Shown here one piece after another: positions 1 to 4,827 of a stretch of 5,447 nt of DNA. Source of the DNA: an uncultured Clostridia bacterium (GTDB taxonomy: Bacteria > Bacillota > Clostridia > Oscillospirales > Ruminococcaceae); contig CAMYUO010000156.1 in NCBI GenBank assembly GCA_947302065.1, forward strand, positions 1 to 5,447. The letters run 5' to 3'. The notes under the pieces are model-generated. The model was given only the letters and a program-made list of their open reading frames with translations. It did not search any database and had not been told where the DNA came from. How positions within the stretch are numbered: the first letter of the stretch is position 1; each line of letters begins with the position of its first letter. The translations under genes and the position numbers were made by a program.

Positions 1-33
1 CAGCAAGCCGACAAGAAACGGTTTGTATCTCAC
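1..33 (-). CDS. N-terminus of a protein translationally coupled to the response regulator, probably a sensor histidine kinase (partial)
   Basis: Eleven codons are visible before the window ends, starting at a GTG (complement of 31-33) and reading MRYKPFLVGLL. The GTG overlaps the TGA stop of the response regulator as GTGA (30-33). A strong ribosome site, GGAGGTGA (complement of 41-48), lies 7 bases upstream, so this is a deliberate start and not chance. The visible residues are basic, then hydrophobic, which suits the beginning of a first transmembrane helix. A gene directly after an OmpR-type regulator in the same operon is most often its membrane histidine kinase. That assignment is inferred from position only, since no kinase domain is in view. 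Confidence 0.6.
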   Translation of the reverse strand, partial: MRYKPFLVGLL

Positions 34-737
34 TTTCCGTTCACCTCCAGAACATAGCCGACCTTGCGGACTGTTTTTATAAACTCGGGCTCGGCAGGGT
101 CCTGTTCGAGCTTTTCTCTCAGCCAGCGGATATGCACTGCAAGCGTTGACGGCTCGACCTCGGAAAATGCACCCCACACCTCGTTGAGTATCTTCTCTTT
201 TGACATCGCCGTGTTTGCGTGCTCGCAGAGAAACGCCAGCAGGTCAAATTCTCTGAGCGAAAGGGCGATAGGCTTGCCGTCTTTTTCGACTGTTCGGGCG
301 GTGATGTTGACTTTGACATTGCCAAAGCTAACGAGCTTTTCCTCGGCACTGTTCTTGAACGTTCTGCGCAAAAGCGCATTGACTCTCGACAAAAGCTCCC
401 TCATAGAATACGGCTTTGGCAGATAGTCATCGCCGCCGATGTCAAAACCCGTCACCCTGTCGTCCTCGTCAGTCCTTGCGCTTGCAAAGATAACAGGTAC
501 ATTGCAGGCGCTGCGCAGCTGTCTGCACACATCGAACCCGCTTCCGTCGGGCAGATTGACATCGAGCAGAACGAGGTCAAAGCTGTTTGCGGAAAGAATA
601 TCGAATGCCTCATCACAGCTGTATGTTACCGTCACGCAGTAAGAATAGTTCTCAAGCATTTTCTTGATTATGAATGATAGCTCCCTGTCGTCATCGACAA
701 TGAGTATCCTTGCACGCAGGTCAGAAAAATTAGCCAT
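30..737 (-). CDS. OmpR/PhoB-family two-component response regulator
   Basis: A cytoplasmic DNA-binding response regulator of 235 residues, the usual length for this family. The receiver domain spans about residues 9-125. It has the acidic pocket D15-D16, the phospho-acceptor D59 in LVLLDVNLPDG, the switch residue S86 (Ser where Thr is common), the aromatic switch Y105 in GGDDYLPKPY, and the conserved K108. The winged-helix effector domain spans about 135-232, with the typical LSLREFDLLAFL segment at 159-170, the recognition-helix region VHIRWLREKLE at 201-211, and the terminal wing KTVRKVGYVLE. The start at 737 is supported by GAGGTGA (complement of 744-750), 6 bases away. It overlaps the end of the AraC-family gene by 8 bases, so the two are co-transcribed. 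Targets and signal cannot be told from sequence; names such as VanR or RegX would be guesses. Confidence 0.95.
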   Translation of the reverse strand: MANFSDLRARILIVDDDRELSFIIKKMLENYSYCVTVTYSCDEAFDILSANSFDLVLLDVNLPDGSGFDVCRQLRSACNVPVIFASARTDEDDRVTGFDIGGDDYLPKPYSMRELLSRVNALLRRTFKNSAEEKLVSFGNVKVNITARTVEKDGKPIALSLREFDLLAFLCEHANTAMSKEKILNEVWGAFSEVEPSTLAVHIRWLREKLEQDPAEPEFIKTVRKVGYVLEVNGK

Positions 738-1494
738 TGTCGCTCACCTCGATAAATTCGTTTCCCGTAAAATGAATGTCACGGTATTTCTTCGGGGTCA
801 TTCCCGTCAGCTTGCGGAATGCCGCTGTGAATGCGCTCTGAGACGAATACCCGAGTGAGATGGAAATGTCAAGTATCGAGAACTCGGAGTAACGCAGGAT
901 ATTCTTCGCCGTGTTTATCTTCGCACCGATGATGTAATCCTTTATGCCAACGCCGAGCTCTTTCGAGAACAGCTTTGAAAGATAGCTTGGGTTGAGTTTT
1001 TCACGCTTTGCGAGCTGTTCGAGCGTGACGTTCTCGTGCAGGTGCTCATAGATATAATCGGTGCAGCGCTTGACGTGCAGGCTCACAGCCGAGCCTTTGC
1101 GTATCTCTCTCATACGCCGTGCAAAGTCGAGCTGGAACTCCTCCATTATGCACAGCACCTCCTGCGGTGTGCGGCACTTGTCACCTCGCCTGATGTAGAT
1201 ATCGCTGAGGGTATATGCAACATTGTGGTCCATTCCTGCATCGACGCAAAGCCTTGCAACGACGCCGACGCATACGACAAGGTGGTACATTACGTTGCGC
1301 ACAGGGTCATCGGAAAGCTGTCCCTTGCCCTCGTAAAAGTCATCTCTCGGGCCGCTGAAACGCTCCTCGAGCGCCTTTACGTTGCCGTCTTTTATATTGT
1401 TATAATAACTCATTTCGTCGTGGAAATCGGGTCTTGCAAAGCCTGTTTCCTTCTGCACGAACAGGCGGTAGTTAAGGTCACGGTTGATATTCAT
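730..1494 (-). CDS. AraC-family transcriptional regulator
   Basis: A 254-residue protein with a C-terminal AraC-type double helix-turn-helix at about residues 141-240. The first HTH is around TLEQLAKREKLNPSYLSKLF (157-176). The second is around ILDISISLGYSSQSAFTAAF (207-226), followed by the family signature FRKLTGMTPKKYR. The N-terminal 130 residues are not a cupin. They form a mostly helical region with FHDEMSYYNNIKDG near residue 24 and AYTLSDIYIRRGDKCRTPQEV near 93, a type I recall from Clostridia AraC regulators next to signalling genes; its ligand is unknown. There are no transmembrane segments. The start at 1494 has AGGAGG (complement of 1503-1508) 8 bases upstream. The gene leads an operon with the response regulator. 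Direct repeats over its promoter suggest that it regulates itself. Confidence 0.93.
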   Translation of the reverse strand: MNINRDLNYRLFVQKETGFARPDFHDEMSYYNNIKDGNVKALEERFSGPRDDFYEGKGQLSDDPVRNVMYHLVVCVGVVARLCVDAGMDHNVAYTLSDIYIRRGDKCRTPQEVLCIMEEFQLDFARRMREIRKGSAVSLHVKRCTDYIYEHLHENVTLEQLAKREKLNPSYLSKLFSKELGVGIKDYIIGAKINTAKNILRYSEFSILDISISLGYSSQSAFTAAFRKLTGMTPKKYRDIHFTGNEFIEVSDNG

Positions 1495-1518
1495 AAGCTG
1501 TCCCTCCTATTGCCATTG

Positions 1519-1547
1519 ATTGTAGCATAGTTTTGACAAAAATGCAA
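1519..1547 (-). promoter_or_regulatory. Promoter of the AraC/response-regulator operon
   Basis: Read on the minus strand, TACAAT (complement of 1519-1524) is preceded by TGC, an extended -10. Seventeen bases upstream is TTGCAT (complement of 1542-1547), which matches only three of six consensus -35 bases. The predicted transcript starts near 1512, just ahead of the ribosome site at 1503-1508. A weak -35 with a good extended -10 is typical of an activator-dependent promoter, which fits the direct repeats that flank the -35. The call is from pattern only. Confidence 0.6.
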
Positions 1548-1559
1548 TAGTTTTGACAA
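1527..1559. promoter_or_regulatory. Candidate AraC-type operator: two 13-base direct repeats, 20-base period
   Basis: ATAGTTTTGACAA occurs exactly at 1527-1539 and again at 1547-1559. The two copies are 20 bases apart, about two helical turns. One lies within the -35/-10 spacer and the other abuts the upstream edge of the -35. AraC-family proteins commonly bind tandem direct half-sites about 21 bases apart next to the -35. The first gene downstream encodes such a protein, so autoregulation is the simplest reading. Binding itself is inferred. Confidence 0.55.
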
Positions 1560-1577
1560 TAATCACAAAGAAATGAT

Positions 1578-1607
1578 AAAAAAGCCGCCTGACATTCAGT
1601 CAAGCGG
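1578..1607 (-). terminator. Intrinsic terminator of the Sir2/C39-like unit
   Basis: On the minus strand, CCGCTTGAC and GTCAGGCGG (complement of 1585-1607) form a nine-pair stem with one G-U wobble and a five-base loop. One C later comes a run of six T (complement of 1578-1583). This is a standard rho-independent terminator. The stem starts inside the coding sequence of the C39-like gene, and that gene's TGA stop (1596-1598) lies in the loop. The final codons for Pro-Leu-Asp therefore double as the 5' arm. Confidence 0.85.
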
Positions 1608-1964
1608 TTTGGTGTGTATTAGTTCCCAGAAATATTTTCGGCTGCACTCGGGAAAATCATTGAGCACGCCGTGCTCGGGGTCATAGAAAGTGCCGTCTGC
1701 ATACAGCGACCAGTGCCAGCAGCGAGGCGTTTCAAGGCTGAGAAGTGCAAGCGGCGGAAGGTCTGCTTTTGTCTGCGCCTGCTGTCTGCCGACAGACATT
1801 TTAACGCCGTGCGACTCAAAATACGAGCGCATCTCTTTTAGCGTCGTTTCACGCTCGTTGTCAAGCTCGGCGGACACTTGCCCGACTGGTATCCCAAGCA
1901 CCATCGCAAGCACTGCCTGTCCGCACTGCAGGTCGGTCGGCTCGTGGATATACTCTATTTTCAT
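1596..1964 (-). CDS. Small C39-like papain-fold cysteine peptidase family protein
   Basis: A 122-residue protein with no signal peptide or membrane segment. The pattern DLQCGQAVLAMVLGIP (residues 11-26) is the nucleophile helix of peptidase C39-like proteins, with C14 as the candidate nucleophile. H84 in CWHWSLY and D95 in TFYDPEHG supply the rest of a Cys-His-Asp triad. The residue six before the Cys, often an oxyanion-hole Gln in this fold, appears to be Glu (E8). The length is about that of one catalytic domain. The ATG at 1964 overlaps the Sir2 stop as ATGA and has no good ribosome site, which indicates translational coupling. A longer in-frame start at 2018 would lie inside the Sir2 gene and add an Arg-rich tail, so it was not used. 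Substrate is unknown; it could be a processing peptidase, deamidase or transferase. Confidence 0.7.
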   Translation of the reverse strand: MKIEYIHEPTDLQCGQAVLAMVLGIPVGQVSAELDNERETTLKEMRSYFESHGVKMSVGRQQAQTKADLPPLALLSLETPRCWHWSLYADGTFYDPEHGVLNDFPECSRKYFWELIHTKPLD

Positions 1965-2668
1965 ACGGTTATCTTGTCCAGCACTTCGCCGACCTTGTCG
2001 TGCAGGACGAGGTCGCACTGACCGTCAACAGACGTCGGGTCACGGTTTATCACGACAAGATACTTTCCTCTGAAATAACGGACAAGTCCTGCCGCAGGAT
2101 AGACGGTCATCGACGTGCCTGCGATGATGAGCATATCACACTCGGCTATCGCTTTGACAGCGCCGTTTACGGTGTCGTTGTCAAGGCCTTCTTCATAGAG
2201 CACAACGTCGGGTTTTATCGTCCCGCCGCACTCACATTTGGGCACGCCTGTCGAATCGGTTATCGCCTCGATGCCGAAAAACTTTCCGCACTTTGTGCAG
2301 TAGTTGCGGTGAACGCTGCCGTGCAGTTCATAGACCTTTTTGCTGCCTGCGAGCGTATGCAGTCCGTCGATATTCTGCGTGACCACAGCAGTCAGCTTGC
2401 CTGCTTTTTCAAGCTCGGCAAGCTTGAGATGCGCCTTGTTTGGTTTTGCATCAAGGCATATCATCTTGTCACGGTAGAATTTATAGAATTCCTCGGGCTT
2501 GCGCACAAAGAATGTGTGCGAAAGTATCTCCTCGGGCGGATAATCATACTTCTGATTGTAGAGTCCGTCTACCGAACGGAAATCGGGTATGCCGCTCTCG
2601 GTCGAAACGCCCGCACCGCCAAAGAACACGATGCTTTGTGAGTCGTTTATCATTTCCTGCAGGGTCAT
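1961..2668 (-). CDS. cobB: Sir2-family NAD-dependent protein deacylase (sirtuin)
   Basis: A 235-residue cytoplasmic enzyme expected to remove acetyl groups from lysines using NAD+, yielding nicotinamide and O-acetyl-ADP-ribose. The Rossmann-fold NAD site is GGAGVSTESGIPDFR (17-31). TQNID (97-101) and the catalytic H116 in ELHGS follow. A zinc ribbon is formed by C124, C127, C145 and C147, the last pair being CxC. GTSMTVYPAA (184-193) and INRDPT (207-212) complete the cofactor site. The length and the GIPDFRSVDGLY region resemble bacterial class U sirtuins such as that of Thermotoga. The Tyr/Arg pair of desuccinylases is not evident, so deacetylation is more likely. All catalytic residues are present. 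The start at 2668 has AAGGAG (complement of 2678-2683) 9 bases before it. It is followed by the coupled C39-like gene. The symbol follows general bacterial usage. Confidence 0.95.
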   Translation of the reverse strand: MTLQEMINDSQSIVFFGGAGVSTESGIPDFRSVDGLYNQKYDYPPEEILSHTFFVRKPEEFYKFYRDKMICLDAKPNKAHLKLAELEKAGKLTAVVTQNIDGLHTLAGSKKVYELHGSVHRNYCTKCGKFFGIEAITDSTGVPKCECGGTIKPDVVLYEEGLDNDTVNGAVKAIAECDMLIIAGTSMTVYPAAGLVRYFRGKYLVVINRDPTSVDGQCDLVLHDKVGEVLDKITV

Positions 2669-2713
2669 GGGATATCGCTCCTTTCAGAATCAAAAATAAC
2701 AGAGGCAAGACAA

Positions 2714-2838
2714 AATAGAGGTAAGATGTGAGAGGTCAGATGTAAGAAACACGATACGGCACAAAAAATGAAGATATGTGTCCGAATACTCCTTGCTTCT
2801 AACATCTGACTTATGACCTCTAAATGCTTACCTCTATT
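2714..2838. repeat. Imperfect long inverted repeat (hairpin or MITE-like element) in the sir2 leader
   Basis: AATAGAGGTAAG at 2714-2725 is the exact reverse complement of 2827-2838. Inside these, AGAGGTCA (2731-2738) pairs with 2814-2821, and GATGTAAGAA (2739-2748) pairs at nine of ten bases with 2797-2806. The right arm carries about 7 extra bases. The left arm is also a 14-base tandem repeat (2717-2730 and 2731-2744, 12 of 14 identical). A related AGAGGCAAGA lies at 2701-2710. The loop is about 48 bases with no reading frame of note. The outer right arm overlaps the -10 of the sir2 promoter, so most of the element is transcribed as the 5' leader. It could be a small mobile repeat or a regulatory hairpin. 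No flanking target duplication is clear. Confidence 0.7.
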
Positions 2839-2863
2839 ATATCACACGCTCTGCTGTTGTCAA
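2836..2863 (-). promoter_or_regulatory. Near-consensus promoter of the Sir2/C39-like operon
   Basis: On the minus strand, TTGACA (complement of 2858-2863) is followed after 16 bases by TATAAT (complement of 2836-2841), itself preceded by TGA as an extended -10. Both hexamers are perfect. Transcription should start near 2829, giving a leader of about 160 bases before the ATG at 2668. The -35 sits in an exact 13-base palindrome, CTGTTGTCAACAG (2854-2866), which may be an operator. The promoter begins only a few bases after the HIRAN gene stop. Confidence 0.8.
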
Positions 2864-2869
2864 CAGTTT

Positions 2870-3289
2870 TCACGCCTTGAAGCCTACGGGATTCTTGCTG
2901 CTTTTCTTTGTTTTGGCAGACTTGTTGTCCGCAGGCTTTTTAGGCTCGTCCTCGGGTTCTTCATCGGCATCATCGGGCTGCTCGACCTCGTCTTTATCAA
3001 GCAAAAGTGCGATCGCACAGCTGTGCGTCACAAACATGATCTTTGCATAGGTGTAATCGTCAAACAGGTCGTATGCACGCCCTGCGCTGTAAGTGCCTGC
3101 ATAGACGGTCTTGGTGCTGTTGGCGACGTAGCCGATCCTGTCGATGAACGGCAGGTAAACACCGATCGCCTCTTTGTCGTACTCGTTGTCAGGCTCTTTG
3201 ATAAGGCGCACGATGCGGCCGATCTCGAACGGCTTCTTGCCGTAGAACATATTGAGGCAGTTGATAGTAACAAATAACGGTTCTTTCAT
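2870..3289 (-). CDS. Stand-alone HIRAN-domain protein
   Basis: A 139-residue protein whose first 98 residues match the HIRAN domain pattern. FEIGRIVRLIKEPDNEYDKEAIGVY (21-45) carries the hallmark EPDNxYDxxAI, and RIGYVANS (51-58) is the second conserved strand. HIRAN domains are known as DNA-end binding modules in eukaryotic HLTF and Rad5, and occur as single-domain proteins in bacteria. Residues 99-139 are a disordered-looking tail, acidic first (DKDEVEQPDDADEEPEDE) and then Lys/Ser-rich. There is no signal peptide. The ATG at 3289 is chosen because AAGGAG (complement of 3299-3304) is 9 bases away. An in-frame TTG at 3295 would be only 3 bases from that site. The gene sits alone between its own promoter and the sir2 promoter. 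Its cellular role is unknown; DNA repair or handling of damaged ends is a family-based guess. Confidence 0.85.
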   Translation of the reverse strand: MKEPLFVTINCLNMFYGKKPFEIGRIVRLIKEPDNEYDKEAIGVYLPFIDRIGYVANSTKTVYAGTYSAGRAYDLFDDYTYAKIMFVTHSCAIALLLDKDEVEQPDDADEEPEDEPKKPADNKSAKTKKSSKNPVGFKA

Positions 3290-3321
3290 TTTCAAGCACT
3301 CCTTTCGCTTTCATTGCACTC

Positions 3322-3327
3322 AGTATA
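3322..3327 (-). promoter_or_regulatory. Probable -10 of the HIRAN gene promoter
   Basis: TATACT (complement of 3322-3327) is preceded by TGC, making an extended -10. No good -35 is found at 16-18 bases. Transcription would start near 3315, leaving a short leader with the ribosome site at 3299-3304. Confidence 0.5.
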
Positions 3328-3388
3328 GCATATCCGTTTGTTTTTGTGGGGAAATATTTTGGACAGTTGACCGAGCGCCGACCAGAAT

Positions 3389-3406
3389 AGTACAAATTAT
3401 TGTACT
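3389..3406. promoter_or_regulatory. 18-base palindrome, possible operator
   Basis: AGTACAAATTATTGTACT has perfect 7-base arms around a 4-base centre. A further TTGTAC half-site lies at 3466-3471. It is about 80 bases upstream of the predicted HIRAN transcript start and nearly 300 from the plus-strand start. A repressor or activator site is possible, but no family is recognised. Confidence 0.35.
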
Positions 3407-3651
3407 GTAAAAGTGCGTCTGCAAGCACCATTTTCGACAACTTGCATAAATCGGCGCTTGAAAATTTGTACATATTGTAAATTGCTGTTTTTACCACCCG
3501 ATAATTGTAACCATTTTGTGACCTATTTACAGGCTTTAAGCAATTAATTCGGGAATAAACGTTCTTTAACATTGCAAAAAATCACCTGTTTATTTGCACA
3601 GCACAAGTGGGTAAAAATTGTGTAAATACACCAATATTCTTGCTCGTGTCC

Positions 3652-3680
3652 TTGACAACGTATAAAAGAAGTGGTATAAT
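3652..3680 (+). promoter_or_regulatory. Consensus promoter of the LRR protein/kinase operon
   Basis: TTGACA (3652-3657) and TATAAT (3675-3680) are both perfect and separated by the ideal 17 bases. Transcription should start near 3687, with a leader of about 74 bases. The strength suggests substantial vegetative expression. A small palindrome, GTGTAAATACAC (3620-3631), is centred about 61 bases upstream of the predicted start, a usual position for an activator site. Confidence 0.85.
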
Positions 3681-3746
3681 ATCTGAAAGAGTGTGTATGT
3701 TTAAAATGCATAGTTTTTATTGCGCTTTTTTATTATTCTAATCGTC

Positions 3747-3751
3747 AGGAG
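3747..3751 (+). promoter_or_regulatory. Ribosome binding site of the zinc-ribbon/LRR gene
   Basis: AGGAG lies 9 bases before the ATG at 3761 and fixes that start. It also places the CxxC pair at the extreme N-terminus of the protein. Confidence 0.8.
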
Positions 3752-3760
3752 AGTCTACTT

Positions 3761-4813
3761 ATGAAGTGTGAAAACTGTCAGGCAGAGCTTACCCCTACAA
3801 GTACAAAATGCGATAAGTGCGGTGCTCTGATTTTACAGAACGTCGAAGGCTTCGATAATACCAAGGAGATCGAACGCAGACTTAAAGAGATGCTTGAGAA
3901 GCACGGCAAGAGGATCGTTCTGAACAACCTCAAGTTCGTAGCTCTGCTCAACGACTGGATCCCCGAATACGACAAGGAGCGCAGTCTGCTCAAGAGCATG
4001 ATCGAGGCTAACGTTGTCAAGAACATGATAAAGGAAGAAACTCCGGATATGGCGATCATGAAAGCCAAGAGCTATATGCTCGGCAAGCTGTTCATCGCCG
4101 AAAGTGCCGCTGAGTTTGTTGTGGTGTGCTTTGCTTATATGCTCAACGCACCTTATGTCTCACCTTTGAGAACAAAGGATGAGGACGAGATAAAGAAGGA
4201 AGAAGAGGACGCACAGGAGGCAGAGCGCTTCAAGTCCAACAACATCATGAGCAAGGTCTTCACCAAGGGCAACGCCATCAAGTACAAGATCTTCAAGAAC
4301 GTAGATGTTCCCGAGGGCTATACGATGATCGACGACTTCTGTTTCGACAAGTACGGCATCAAGACTGTCAAGCTGCCTGACACTGTTCTCAAGATCGGTG
4401 AATATGCATTCTCGGAATGCAAGAACCTCAAGGGCGTTTCACTTCCGGATTCGCTTCGTATAATCAAGCAGGGTGCGTTCAGTGACTGCACTAAGCTTAC
4501 GGTAATAAATATCCCGCAGGGCGTGCTGGAGATCGAGGATAACACCTTCCAGTTCTGCAAGGAGCTTGAAAAAGTTGAGATACCAGATTCGGTAGGCAGC
4601 ATAGGTGCTTCTGCATTCCTCGGCTGCGAAAAGCTCAAGAAGCTGTTCCTTCCGGACAGCATCAAGTTCATCGATGAGGACGCTTTCTCATATTGCCCTG
4701 AGCTGACGATACGCTGCTATGCAAATTCATATGTCCACAAGTATTGCCTCACCAACGGCATCGACGTTGAAACAGTATCCGTGGGCACTGATCTTAAAAC
4801 TAAGCAAATTTAA
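3761..4813 (+). CDS. Zinc-ribbon / helical domain / BspA-type leucine-rich repeat protein
   Basis: A 350-residue, probably cytoplasmic protein. Residues 1-22 form a zinc ribbon (C3, C6, C17, C20). Residues 35-130 are predicted helical, with the segment ALLNDWIPEYDKERSLLKSM (61-80), then KAKSYMLGKLFIAESAAEFVVVCFAYML. I recall similar helical domains in bacterial proteins linked to kinases and vWA or chaperone modules, but cannot name a family. A charged linker follows (135-160). Five LRR_5/BspA-type repeats of exactly 23 residues begin at 201, 224, 247, 270 and 293 (pattern LPDxVxxIgxxAFxxCxxL), preceded by a half repeat and closed by a cap with CYANSYVHKYC. There is no signal peptide or cell-wall anchor, unlike the surface BspA proteins. 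The kinase gene follows after 14 bases, so a scaffold, adaptor or substrate role for that kinase is inferred. Confidence 0.88.
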   Translation: MKCENCQAELTPTSTKCDKCGALILQNVEGFDNTKEIERRLKEMLEKHGKRIVLNNLKFVALLNDWIPEYDKERSLLKSMIEANVVKNMIKEETPDMAIMKAKSYMLGKLFIAESAAEFVVVCFAYMLNAPYVSPLRTKDEDEIKKEEEDAQEAERFKSNNIMSKVFTKGNAIKYKIFKNVDVPEGYTMIDDFCFDKYGIKTVKLPDTVLKIGEYAFSECKNLKGVSLPDSLRIIKQGAFSDCTKLTVINIPQGVLEIEDNTFQFCKELEKVEIPDSVGSIGASAFLGCEKLKKLFLPDSIKFIDEDAFSYCPELTIRCYANSYVHKYCLTNGIDVETVSVGTDLKTKQI

Positions 4814-4818
4814 GGAGG
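4812..4818 (+). promoter_or_regulatory. Ribosome binding site of the kinase gene, overlapping the upstream stop
   Basis: AAGGAGG shares its first two bases with the TAA stop of the LRR gene (4811-4813) and lies 9 bases before the ATG at 4828. This supports a tight operon and fixes the kinase start. Confidence 0.85.
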
Positions 4819-4827
4819 ACTATTTAG

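Larger units (their letters stand above)
3290..3760. other. Divergent AT-rich intergenic region with promoters and palindromes
   Basis: These 471 bases lie between the HIRAN gene and the zinc-ribbon/LRR gene, which are transcribed away from each other. They hold the two promoters and the short inverted repeats listed separately. They also contain AGCGCCGA (3374-3381) with its reverse complement at 3451-3458, and GTACAAATT (3390-3398) with its reverse complement at 3463-3471. A minus-strand open frame (3572-3189) crosses the area but overlaps the HIRAN gene and looks spurious. I see no tRNA, riboswitch or other RNA gene I can name here. Confidence 0.6.

Noticed and set aside
1533..1558. Two TTGACA hexamers on the plus strand near 1533 and 1553, suggesting a plus-strand promoter
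   Set aside because: No suitable -10 or gene follows on the plus strand. They are better explained as part of the direct repeats upstream of the minus-strand AraC gene.
1965..2018. Upstream extension of the C39-like protein to an ATG at 2018
   Set aside because: It would overlap the Sir2 coding sequence by 58 bases and add an Arg-rich stretch unlike the family. The ATGA overlap at 1961-1964 is the natural start.
2000..2641. Plus-strand open frame of 213 codons opposite the Sir2 gene
   Set aside because: The opposite strand encodes a complete sirtuin with all motifs. This frame is its antisense shadow with no domain of its own.
1961..2668. Sir2 as an antiphage NAD-depleting effector or a SirTM-type ADP-ribosyltransferase
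   Set aside because: It is a short class-U-like sirtuin with intact zinc site and catalytic His. It has no fused effector domain, Argonaute, HerA, macrodomain or lipoyl-carrier partner in view.
2717..2744. 14-base tandem repeats as a possible CRISPR remnant
   Set aside because: The units are short, adjacent with no spacers, and part of an inverted-repeat element. No cas genes are present.
2813..3277. Plus-strand open frame opposite the HIRAN gene
   Set aside because: It is antisense to a clear HIRAN domain with a good ribosome site, and has no ribosome site or promoter of its own that I can see.
3290..3295. TTG start two codons upstream of the HIRAN ATG
   Set aside because: Only 3 bases separate it from the ribosome site, whereas the ATG at 3289 has a normal 9-base gap.
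3189..3572. Minus-strand open frame of 127 codons crossing the intergenic region
   Set aside because: It overlaps the HIRAN start region in another frame, has no recognisable domain or ribosome site, and its C-terminal part is an out-of-frame reading of the HIRAN gene.
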